The notes below the pieces were generated by a model, which made no database searches, was not told the origin of the DNA, and worked only from the letters and a program-made list of their open reading frames with translations. From positions 850,117 through 914,116 of the forward strand of contig JANPWX010000118.1 of assembly GCA_024734555.1 (NCBI GenBank): a stretch of DNA of 64,000 nt, read 5' to 3'. This document shows positions 32,350-43,000 of this stretch, in pieces. Source of the stretch: Trochalopteron elliotii (Eukaryota > Chordata > Aves > Passeriformes > Leiothrichidae). The first letter of the stretch is position 1; the number at the start of each line of letters is the position of its first letter. The position numbers were made by a program, and so were the translations under genes.

Positions 32350-32800
32350 GGCGCTGCCCCACCTCACCCATTGGACTCAGCGCGCCGGCCGTGAGTCTGT
32401 CTCAAAGCACCGCGGGGCCACGAGCATCCGCCGGGGTCCGCGGGGGAACCGCCGCGGCTTCTCCTGCCCGGGCCGGCCCGCGCGGCGCCCCCCCTTGCTG
32501 GTGGCTCACCCGCCCGTCGCGGGCGGGGCCCTGCTGGGGCCGCGGGCGGCCCTTCCCTCAGACCTTCCCCGAGGCGGGGCGCGGGTGACGCGCACCCCGT
32601 GGGTGGCCTCGGCAGTGAGCTTCCCCCGGACGCCATATAATGCGCTGCCAGCTCTATATACAGCATCGCTTATCTGGCTTCTTTCAGCTCACGGTGAGAC
32701 GCCGCGGCGCTACCCAGCGTGCACTGCGGGTGTATGCTGATTTAGAGCCGCTCATTCGTCGGAAGGCGGCTGGGGGCGTGTCTCCCGGTGTGAGGGTTAA
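32350..32800. promoter_or_regulatory. CpG island with promoter-like elements
   Basis: GC and CpG content jump sharply relative to both sides. Visible elements on the + strand are an inverted CCAAT box (ATTGG at 32370), GC boxes GGGCGGGGCC at 32521 and GAGGCGGGGC at 32571, a GTGACGCGC CRE-like site near 32585, a CArG-like CCATATAATG at 32633 and a TATA-like TATATA at 32655. A possible splice donor, ACG|GTGAGA, follows at 32694. No coding exon with known similarity lies downstream in the window. The island could drive a long non-coding RNA, an unidentified transcript, or antisense transcription toward SEC16B; the direction is unknown. Confidence 0.6.
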
Positions 32801-32835
32801 AGCACGGGCTCATGGCGGGGCGGGGACACGGCGTC

Positions 32836-33325
32836 TGACGGGCTGTGTTCGGAGCTGGGGCTGCGAACTTTCGTGGTGGGCAGTGGGGCTAAAACCTGCC
32901 CGTGACAGTCTGTGGGGTCTCGAACTCCACCTGAAGGAATGTGAGGCTGAAACTTGCCCTTGACAGGCTGTGGGGTCTCTATCTCGATCTGAAGGAATAT
33001 GAGGCTGAAACCTTCCCGTGACAGGCGCTGGGGTCTTCATCTCTGCCTGAAGGAGTGTGGGGCTGAAATTTGCCTGTGATGGGCTGTGGGGCTAAAACTT
33101 GTTTGTGACGGGCTGTGGGGTCTCGATCTCGATCTGAAGGAATATGGGGCTGAAATTTGCCAGTGCTGGGCTGTGGGGTGGGGATTCCCTCGTGAAGGGA
33201 TGTGGGGTTGTGGCCACTGGCGGCAGACTGTAGGGTTCGTGCCCCATGGATCCCAGCTGGAGCCCAAGCCCAGCTGGTAGCAGGCTGTGGGGCTGGAGCC
33301 CGCTGGGGACGGGCTGTGGGGTGGA
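32836..33325. repeat. 58-bp minisatellite
   Basis: The landmark TGACRGGCTGTGGGG recurs with exact 58-base spacing at 32903, 32961, 33019 and 33077, then after a half step of 29 bases at 33106, and again 58 bases later at 33164. Each unit also carries CTGAAGGAATATGRGGCTGAAA. Diverged copies flank the core at 32836 and between 33220 and 33325. The array begins at the edge of the CpG island. Confidence 0.9.
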
Positions 33326-36300
33326 GTCCAGGCTGCAGCTCCAGGGAGGTGCTGTGAGGGCTGCTGGTGGTGGCTGAGTGTGTGGATGGCTTTAACCTCC
33401 TCCCACCCAGGCCCACAGTGCAGGGGCTGCTGGCTTTTAGTAATATCATGGTGTCAAGGCCGTTGTAAACTCGGGATACCCGTGAGGGCAGATATCACCT
33501 GGCTGTTCTTTCTTCCCGGGCTGCTTGGCTCCTAGGATCACAGAGCTGGAAGTGACTGGCCGAGCCCAGGATGCTGCGCTGGGATGAGTGTGGCTGATTG
33601 CAGCACACAATTCCAATGGGTTTCCTGAGGATGGGCATCTAATTCTGGGATGTTTCTGCCTCTGTGGGTGCAGGGGGAGGGACCCCCGTGTTGCTGGGTG
33701 TCCTCACAGCTCTGTGGGCTGCAGCTGTGCACCTACACACCTTTATGTCCCTCAGTCCCAGCTGGAGGATGCTTTGGGCAGCTCTCTGAGGGGTCAGTAT
33801 GTTGCTTTTTGGCCTGGCAGAGGCTTTTTGCTGCCCTATGGTCCTTTGAGTTGGTTTAAAGGGGTGTGAGTGTGCAAATCTCTCACCTCAGCCTTAGACA
33901 TCCTGCTCTTCCAAGACTGAACATGGTCTACCCTGTTACTCAGGCAATCTCTTTTTCAGAGGAAAATGATGAATTTTCCAGGGAACTTCTTGCTTTGGAA
34001 GTTGCACATCTGGCAAATCATTTTAAAAATAAATCCTGTGATTTTAGATCTGCCCCTCAGATCTGTTCCTCTGACTCTACACTTCATCCCCCTGAGGTTG
34101 TAAGGAGTCAAAGAGCAAAACTTTTCTGAAGCAGAGTGTGCTGCAAATCCCCTTAGACTCAGTGTGCAGCCATGCACGTGGGGTACAGGAGGTTCTTTGC
34201 TTGCCTGTTGCACTCCTGATACCACATTTGGACGTTTGGAGATCAGGGGTCACGGAAGAGTTTAGAGGCTGAATCAGCCTTAACTGATGCACCTGAGTTT
34301 GGTATCAACATCAGTTAAAGAACTAAGAAAAAAGAGTCTGTGTCATCTTCCACCCCTGAGGTTGTCTCCTTTTTGGTGAGAGGTGATTTTCCATTCTGTA
34401 TGTGGTGGAAGGGCAGCTGTCTGCTTGGATTAGGAGGGCTGGAGGAGCTGATTTTTTCCTGTGAGGCTTTGTTTTTTTCAGAGGTTGGGAATATCCCGAG
34501 GAACCTGGGTATGTGAAAAGTTTACCTGTGAGTTGCTTTCTTGTGGCCCCCCAGTGAACTCGAGGTAAACTGGGGCTGACTCCCTTTTCCTTCTCCCTCC
34601 TCTCCTGAGAGCAGTGGAAATGCATTAACCTGATGCTAATTGTTAACGTGACGGATGGCAGCAATTAGGGTCTGTAATCCAGTCTCTGCATGTGGAGCGC
34701 AGCCTGGGGAAGCTCCCTGCTAAACACCCTGAGCTGGGATGCAGCATTCCAGGAAGCCCTGGGGTGCTCCTAAATGCTGCTGTCCTTGGAGGGAATTGTG
34801 TGTGTTCCCTGCACAGAGCTAACTGTGCCTGAAACAGCAATTTAATTCAGATTTACAGCCCTGTTTTGCTGGACGTTGCTTCCTCCAACAGCATCCCCCT
34901 GGTCAGGGTTGCTGAGAGGAGGCACTGCCGTGCCCGACGTTGCAGTTTGGGCAGCTTTGTCCGTGATGCTTCCAGTCTCACGTGGGTCCCGCTGGGCATG
35001 GTGAGGCCATGCTCATTTAGAGCTGTTATTTATTAAAAGAAGTGCTGGGTGATGACCCTGTCTCTGTCCCTTCAGCTCCTGGTGACATCAGTGACGCAGC
35101 TGGTCTTGCGAGGTCGCTCGTTTCCCTTTGTTTAATGATCTGCTGGTGAAAACAAGCTCCCATTGCTCTCTGGAGTGTCACTGGGACATGAATATTGATG
35201 AAGCCTCAGTGGTCCTGGTGCTGTCACGGCGTGGAGGGCTCATTTGGAGCTGCCAGGCAGTGTGGGGAACTCTGTGATGGAGTGATAATAAAGTGTGGCT
35301 GAACTCTGCTCCGAGGTGCTGCTCAGCACTTGGAACTTGCAGGCTCCTGGCACCAGCAGCAAGAGGCTGGGCTGGTGTTTCCAAAGCACTGTGAGCATTA
35401 ACAGAGGGAAGGATTCATCCCTCAAACATCCATGGGGGTGCTGCAGCTATGGGAGAGTTTGTTGGTTGCAGCTTCAGGTGGCAAATGGTCCTGTCAATGG
35501 AACCTAAATATTTTCCAAGGTGGAACTGGGGTGAGGGCAGATGCAATGCAGCATCTCTTGAAACGGTCATTTGGGGCTGTTGGTATGGAAATCACTGCAA
35601 GAAATGTTATAGATGTACAAAGGAAGAGCATGATTTTAAATTTGCAGACTGCATCAATCCAGGTGAGTCCTTTCCAGCTTCTGCTGTCCTGTGTAGAAAA
35701 GTCAAGGTCACAACTGAGTTCTTGTAAACAAAACAGTTTTTTCTTTAAAAAATGAAGTATTTTACATGCTAATTTGGAATATATCATGCAGTATGCTATG
35801 CCTTTAAAAAATATATATATTTAATATATGTGCTTGAATGGCAGAGAGAACCCCAGGTCTTGCTCTGAGCCCTTATGTAGCTCCTGCAGTGAGAGTCCAG
35901 GGTCAAGACGTATGGGTTAGATGGTTGGTGACTTTTGTTTTCCTTACTATGGAGAGCTGCTTCACTCTTGGTATAATGCAAATCTGAGCTGCTTTTGCTT
36001 AGAGCAGTATCTTCCCTTCCTGCCTCAGGTGTGCTCTGTCTAGAGAGGTTTCAGGAGAGCCCTTCTGCTGGGATTTCTGCTGGATTGAGGCCATAGGATG
36101 TTGGCAGTGTCTGGTTTTAGTAATGGACACTAAAAGATTCACACTCTCTCTCAAAACCTTCATTTAACAGTGCCTGTAGGGGCTGCCCCTTGCTGATGAG
36201 GTTTTTGCACCATGTTATGTTGCTGTGCAGCCCCTTGCTGCCCTGAGGGACTGTTCCAAACTCCTCTGATCAGACAGAGTGTTGCCTTTCTTGCAGGTCC

Positions 36301-39300
36301 TGCCAGATATGGCACAACTAAACTCATTTAGGTTTTTTATATGAAAAAGTGGATATTGGCTTTTGTGATCTCCAAGCCAATGGTCAGTGCCAGCTGTTGT
36401 GTCTTAGCAGTGTGGAAAATCTGCTCTAGTAGAAAGACTCCTGGGCTGCCTTTGGAAAGGATGCACATGGAAACAGATACTGCTGGACTCGATAGTCTTA
36501 GAGGTCTTTTCCAACCTTAATGATTCTATGATTCATACTCCCTCATCTTTGCTAGGGCACAGTGGAGATCCTCAGCCCCCTAAGGATTTTAGGAAAGACT
36601 GACCCATTAAATCCTCTCAGAGCTTGTGCCCATGCACCAGTGTTTCTGGAACATAATCCATATGAGTAAGAGGTAGGAGGGGCTGTGAACCCTGAGGGAT
36701 CTGTGCCACTGCTCTTGGAGATTTAATGGTCTGAGTAGTACCTTGAGGATGTGGATTATATTCATGCTGGGGGGAAGGAAGCAAAAAGAAAAATTATTAT
36801 GCTTTTGGCAGCGTAGGGTAGAAGCATCACCTTTCCTAACATGTTTGTCTTGAAACGAGATGGTATCCAGTGGTAGGATGAAGAGAAGTTGCATGCTGTC
36901 TGGTGTTAATTACAAAGGGAAAACCACAGGAAAATCAAACGAAATTGAATCCCACTGCATTTGATATTCCCAGAGTTGAAGGCCTCAGTACGTCTCATTA
37001 GTTTAAAACCCCTGATGGAGAGAGCTCAGCTTCTAACGGGAAAATTGATATGACATTGAGACCTGGGAGAGGATTAGCTGCCTGCCTCAGAACTTGTCCA
37101 GAGGAGTCGAACATGCAAATGTTCCCAGAGAGCAGCTCCCTGCAAGAAGGATGCTGGATAATTAAGGCCCCTGGGACCACACAGTTGCAGCGAGGGAGAG
37201 ATGAGGTCTGTGTGTCTGAAAAGTCCTTCCACTGCATTCTCTCTGTGGGGGAAATAATGCCTGGGCAGTACAGACAAGCCCAAAGCTTTGTGTATGCTTG
37301 ACTGCTGGTGACAGAGATGCTCTGTTCCACCTCTCAGTGGGATTTAGAGGTGCTGGATTAGGATTGAACTATGCAGGGTTCAGCATTCTTGGACTGAGGA
37401 ATTGGCTTATCTGGCAAAGATGTCTGTGGCTGAGACATAAGCCTGGGTTTGGCCCACAGGTGACTTGAGCTTTTGTGGCAAAGAGTTAGGTTCCATTTTG
37501 TGACCCTGCAGCAGTGCTGAAGGCCCAAACACACCTGGTTGTTACAACCCACTGTCTTTAGTGGTATGAAAATTGCAGCACCGAGGCAATGTGTGCAGAA
37601 AGGTGTAACTGCCTGTCTAGTGCTTGAGCTGGTAGGAGGTGTTTGCTAAGGAGTGCAGGCCATGGGATGTACTGTGCCTGTCAGTTTGTACCTGTGAGTC
37701 TCTGCTTTGGGCCCTGCTGGGTTTCCTGTTGTGACAAAGTGTTCTCTAACAGCTGTATGTGGAGAGAGGATATTTCCCATTTTCTCCTGCAAACCCCAGC
37801 CGTGCTGTGTGCACTCTCAGGCAAGGTGCTAATGATGAAGAATCTGTGACTTGGCAGCACACTGGGGTTTTCAGCTTCTGAAAACAAAATGTGTTGGTGG
37901 ACTGGCTGTGATCTCCGTGGCAGACCACACCAGCATCCCTGTGCTTCTTGTGTACTCAGAGGGTTGTTTCTAGCTGGGACATTGCAGTCCTCAGGCAGGA
38001 GTACTGGAGAAGGGCTGGCAGGAACCCCTTCTTCCAGCAGGGTGATGGAGGCTGTGGAAGCCTGCAGGAATCTGGCCATCAGCAGCATTCTGCCTCTTCT
38101 TTGGGCAGAAACTCCTGCCCAAGTAGCTGGGAGGTGACAATCTGTGCATCCCTCTGGCACAGGCTTTCCCAGAGGAAAATCTTGTCTCTTGTTGAAGCAG
38201 TGACCTGAGGCAGGGATTCTCCCCACCCATCTTCTGCCTGTGCCTCTCTCTAGCCTGCTTAAAATAAACAGACCTTCAGATTCTCCACTGGAAAAGCAGC
38301 TCCAGGGAGGAGCCCCAGAGGAGAACACTTATCCCAGCACAGGGTATCGCTCACGCTTGATGTTGCTGCTGGAGAAGGTGTTGGCAAGAGCAAGGAGCTG
38401 TGCTTTATATAACTTGGTGCCACATCTTCCATCTGAGGGTAGCCTAGGTCAGGACTCACCAGCTTGGGAAAAGCATCAACAAGGAGGATTTGAGACATGG
38501 ATAAAATCACCCAAGAAGATGATTAGAAGGTAATTGTTGTTTCCTGCAGGGTAAGAAAATAATGGACTTCAGGTTTAAATCAAACAGCTTTACACGCTGT
38601 GTGTGTGGGGGAACTAATTCAGCCTTGGAAACGTGTTGTCCTGGGATGTTGTGGCAGCCAAAAAATATCATGAACCTTTAAAAAGGAACTTGGCAATTTC
38701 ATGGCAGATAACTCTTGATGATGGGCCTAAACACAGCCCTGAAGCAATTTACAGCTTGGGAGTTTGTAAGTGCTGGGCTGCTAGAAGCTGGAGAATCATC
38801 CTGGGAAAACACCTCCACCTTCCACCTTCTCTTCAGTTCTTGTCATTAGCATCAAGCCCAGTTCCTGTGGAGAGAGGAGGCTGAGTTAGGGGGACCTAAA
38901 ATCTCTTGGCTGATGGCTTTCATGAGTGGACAGAAGTCAGTGAGTGACCCATCACACATCTTCTGAAGTGAGATCCTCCTTTTTTAAGAGACTGGGATCA
39001 AAAGAGCCATTTTGGGTCTAACACTGGCACCATGTGTTCCTTGGTACAGGCAGGTGCTTGAGTGACTCCTGTGGTGCCCACGCCTGCCTGTGCAGAAGTG
39101 GAAGTTGTGTTTAGGGAGTTGCTTGGTGACGGTTCTTCTGGGAAGGTTTAGAGAACCAAGCAGTTAAATAGGATTAATAAAAATGTATCAAAATTTGTAA
39201 ACATATGTATCACACCTCTTTGATAATGAAGGAACAGTTAATAAGTATTTATAATCAATGTTCCTACCTGGAAGCTTCCTCTGACAGTGTTTCTGAGGCT

Positions 39301-40000
39301 GCTCAAACAACCCATTTATTTCTATCATTTTAACAACCTGTTTTCTCAAGGCAATTGAAATTACTTGCTCAAAGAGCTGTCTCCCCTCCTCCCCACCTAC
39401 GACATGCTCAATTTTACAAAGCCTTGGCTCAGTCTCTGCCTTCTGGCTGTGTCCTGAATGGCTGGGGAAGATCCTGGAACTGGTGCTGGCTGGGATCCTG
39501 CTCTGCTGGAGGTCTTGGCAGGGCAGGTGGGCAGCTTTGGGTGACAGTGATAAGCTGGGTTATAATCACTCATGTGGAGATCCCTACCGGAAAACCAGCT
39601 TATGTGGGAAGTCAGGAGCTGCCCTGATGCACTGCCTGGATGTATGTGTGCACTGGAATACTTGCACTGGCTGAAGGAGTGTTGGTTTGGCAACGTGGGG
39701 AGCAGGGCACTTCTTTAGCTGTTCTTCTGTGGAATAAAATGATGTGACATCCCACTGATGTGTTCTGAGGACTTGTAGTACAATTTTTAGTCATCTACCT
39801 CTGTGCCTGGTGCTTTCAGCACCTTGGTGAGCTGTTGTATATATCCTGGTTTTCCTCTGGCACAGAGAGATCCAGGTCCCTACCTGCTGCTTCTAGGGCA
39901 TAATGTAGTTTTGGATGATTTCTTTGGGCTGTTGGATCAGTATTTCTTCCTCTTCATGTCTGTGAGTGGGTAGCTGGTTCCCAGAGCAATGATGTGTCTT
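33326..40000. other. Gene-free region with possible regulatory blocks
   Basis: I recognise no protein-coding gene on either strand. One frame at 35471-35662 is Cys-rich and ends in a perfect splice donor but has no known match (see findings). Blocks at about 35080-35320 (tandem CRE/AP-1-like sites) and 36880-37280 (AT-rich, low CpG, dense in TTAAT, ATGCAAAT and ATTAGTTT motifs) have the look of conserved regulatory DNA. The remainder is ordinary unique sequence. Confidence 0.5.
36484..36535 (+). mobile_element. CR1 3' terminus
   Basis: The last roughly 50 bp of a CR1 are present: ACTCGATAGTCTTAGAGGTC followed by the TTTTCCAACCTTAATGATTC tail. Same subfamily tail as the copy ending near 12535. 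Confidence 0.75.
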
Positions 40001-43000
40001 CTTGAAGACTGCAGGATTAGATGGGGTTGGTGCAGAAGTAGTTTTTGTCTCCCAGCCTGGGCAGATCCCAGGACAAGGCTTAAATATCAGTATTGAAAGT
40101 GGGGATGATCCCTGTTACAGAAGCATCTTACTCTTGACTAAGAAAGGATGACAGGTGATGAGTGAAAGCTTCAGCTTCCAGGGTTCTTTCCCATGTACTT
40201 CTTGCAAGAATTTAATTTTCCAGGCTGTACTGATGCTTTGCCTTTCCATGGGAAACTGGGAGCTGTGTGGTTTTGACATTCTCTTATTCCCTGGGGTTAT
40301 TCCCTGCCCTCCTCTCTGGGGATGTGTTAGGGCTCTGCTTTGTGAGATAACTAATAGGGCTGTCAGCCCCCTTGTCCCAAGCACCTGAGAAGACAAATAG
40401 TCCAACATGTGTAGGCACCTTTGCAGGTCCTGAGGCCCTGGCAGGAGGCAGCAGGGTGACAGATGTGCTGACACAACTGGGTCAGAGGGTGACAGAGGGG
40501 TGGGAGCCATGCCTCCTTCTCCCCTCTGCATGGCACCCCAGCGCCTCTGGGCCAGACAGTGGCCACTTATCACGCCTGCCTTCAGTGCCTGCTGTAAGCT
40601 GGCAGCACCAGAGCCTTGTCTAGAAGAAAGACACGAGTCATGGTCCTAATGCTCTGCTGTGGAGTTGCCATCTGGCCTCTCCTTGGATGTCGCTGCCAGG
40701 GCAGCCTGGGAACATAACCCAGTGCTGATGCTCTGTCAGGCAAACATCTGGTTAGACTGTGCTCTGTGCCTCTGCCTTCCCAGCACACTGTGGTGCTGTG
40801 TTCTCTCAAAAAGGTGGGCTTCATGTACCTGCACATACAGAAGTGTGTATATATATATATATATCCTTTTTTTTAGAATTCCGACTCTGTGCTTTGAATC
40901 TTAATGCTGCTTTCTTTGCCCAGCCTCCTACAGCCTCTCATCTGGAGCCAGCTTCTGTGCTGTGGGAAAGGGTGTTTGTTTAGAGAGGACCGTGCAAATA
41001 ATCTCATGAATTTCTCCCTTTATGGATGGGTGAGGAAAATTTGGCAAAGTAGCTGGAAGTGAGTCTTTTGAGCATTCTGGAGCGATGAGCTGAGAGCCCT
41101 GAGCCAGTCTCACTGTGCAAAATCCATTAGCCACGAGCAGAGCTGCTTCTGGACTCGGCATTCAGTACCTGTTACGGCCTGAATTAGTCCCTAATTTCTG
41201 TCCCTTATAGTTAAAATGACTCAGACATTTCTTTTTGAGACGGGATATTGCTTCTGACTAAATACCCTAAAGCCATGGCTCTACTGACTATTAAATTGTT
41301 CTCAGGAATGCACTGATCCTCTCGTGTCCGGGTCAGTGTAGGCTGCTGCTGTCACCTGCATGCTGCTGTGAGGCTGGAAGAGGTACTTGGCTTTGCTGTA
41401 GGTAAGCAAATGTGGAGACATTGAGGACTCAATGGCTGTAGGTTTAATAAGATCAATACTACCTCTGCACAAGATTATATGGTATACTAGGCAGCAAATA
41501 GAGCACTTCTGCTGGATTTGGAAACCGTTTATTGAGTCTATTAGGGATGGTGAGGTAGAAGGGATTATCTGGAGTGAATTGCACAGTCACAGTAGTTGAG
41601 ACTCCCACATTAAGGGTTTTGCAGTCTATTAAATGATGGAATTAAAATCAAAATAAATGAAGAAGTTTTGTCTGAGAAGTCATACCTGCAAGCCACATCA
41701 TCAGCCAAAGAACAGAGGAGAAACACGCTGCCCAGAAGATGAGTGTTTGCTCCTGTACCCATTGGCCTGTGCCACCTCCTTGAAGCCTTGAAAGATGTTG
41801 GGAAGAGGGGATGGTTGTCTGTCAGGCTTCTGTAGGGACAAAGAGCCAGTCAAGGTGGAAGCTTGGAGATCCTCCTGTTCCCACCCACCAGGCTGTTGGG
41901 CCTTCCACCCACAGCTGGCAGGTCAGAAGTTATTTTGTGCTGTGGAACATCCCTTGTGCCACACTATGTGCTCCACAGCCAGGGGTAATGCTGCTGCCTA
42001 ACATAGTCTGCAGTGGGCTGGCTTGAGTTTAGGAGCAGATTTTGGGAACTCTGTTGGCCTTGTTTGAGCTGCCCTTGTGCTGCCATCACCTCCTGTGGTG
42101 TACCCTGGAATAATTAGCTCTACTCACATGAACAATGCCTGCCTGGTCACCCTCTCTGCTCCTGGGGAGCACAGCAGGGCACCCAACTCCTGTCATTTCT
42201 CTGGTGCCCTGTCCAGTCTCATTTGAAATGCCTTGCAGGATGAATTACAGTGCTCTAAGGGAATCTGCAAAATAGGATCACAGGCCAATTGAATCCATCT
42301 GCAAAATGCAGGAGGATGATGTATCGCCCTATGGATGGATTCTGCTCACCCCTTCTTCTTTATTATTATTATTTTAAAATTTTATATTAAAACTCTTGGT
42401 GAGTGTAAGAACAACAAATGCTTGAGGATCAAAGAGCTAGATCAGGCCATGCTGACTAAAGGTGGGTGATGCAGAAGGGAAGTTGGGAAGCAAGGAAAGG
42501 TTCACACTCTGCTGGCCAGTCTAGTCCCCCTGAAATCAGACTAATGTATGGGAGTGTTTCATGACATAAAATATGGTGGGACAGGCTGAAATTACCATCC
42601 ATGGGTAGGAGGTTCTAGGGACAAGTAGCCCTTGGAGTTACTTGGAGGGGAGTCTTTAGGGACAAGTAACAACCTTCCCAAGTCAATCAAAGCAGCTTCA
42701 AGTAAGAGCCATGCTGTGACCCACATGGATGTTGCAGGTACCCCAGAGCATCTTGGAGCACAAGGGCAGCTGAATGCAGCCCTCAGGATCTGATTTAGCA
42801 ATTCCTGGCTGGCTGGCCTGGCCATGCTCCCCTGGGAACGTGGCCAAGGTCACCCATCTTGGCCCTGATGTGGTTGGACTGCCAAGGAACGAGTTAACCC
42901 CCTTGCACTTTGGGTGGATTGAGGTTGGGCTGGTGTTACAGAGCTTCCTCCTCCTCCAGCTGGGATGCTCCAGCCATGGCCTGAGGGGGAAGGGAAATGA

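Noticed and set aside
32339..32740. A 133-codon frame through the CpG island
   Set aside because: GC-rich DNA lacks stop codons, so long frames are expected. The Arg/Pro/Ala-rich translation has no known match.
32979..33449. A 156-codon - strand frame with repeated peptide blocks
   Set aside because: The repetition simply reflects the 58-bp minisatellite being open in one frame. There is no sign of coding function.
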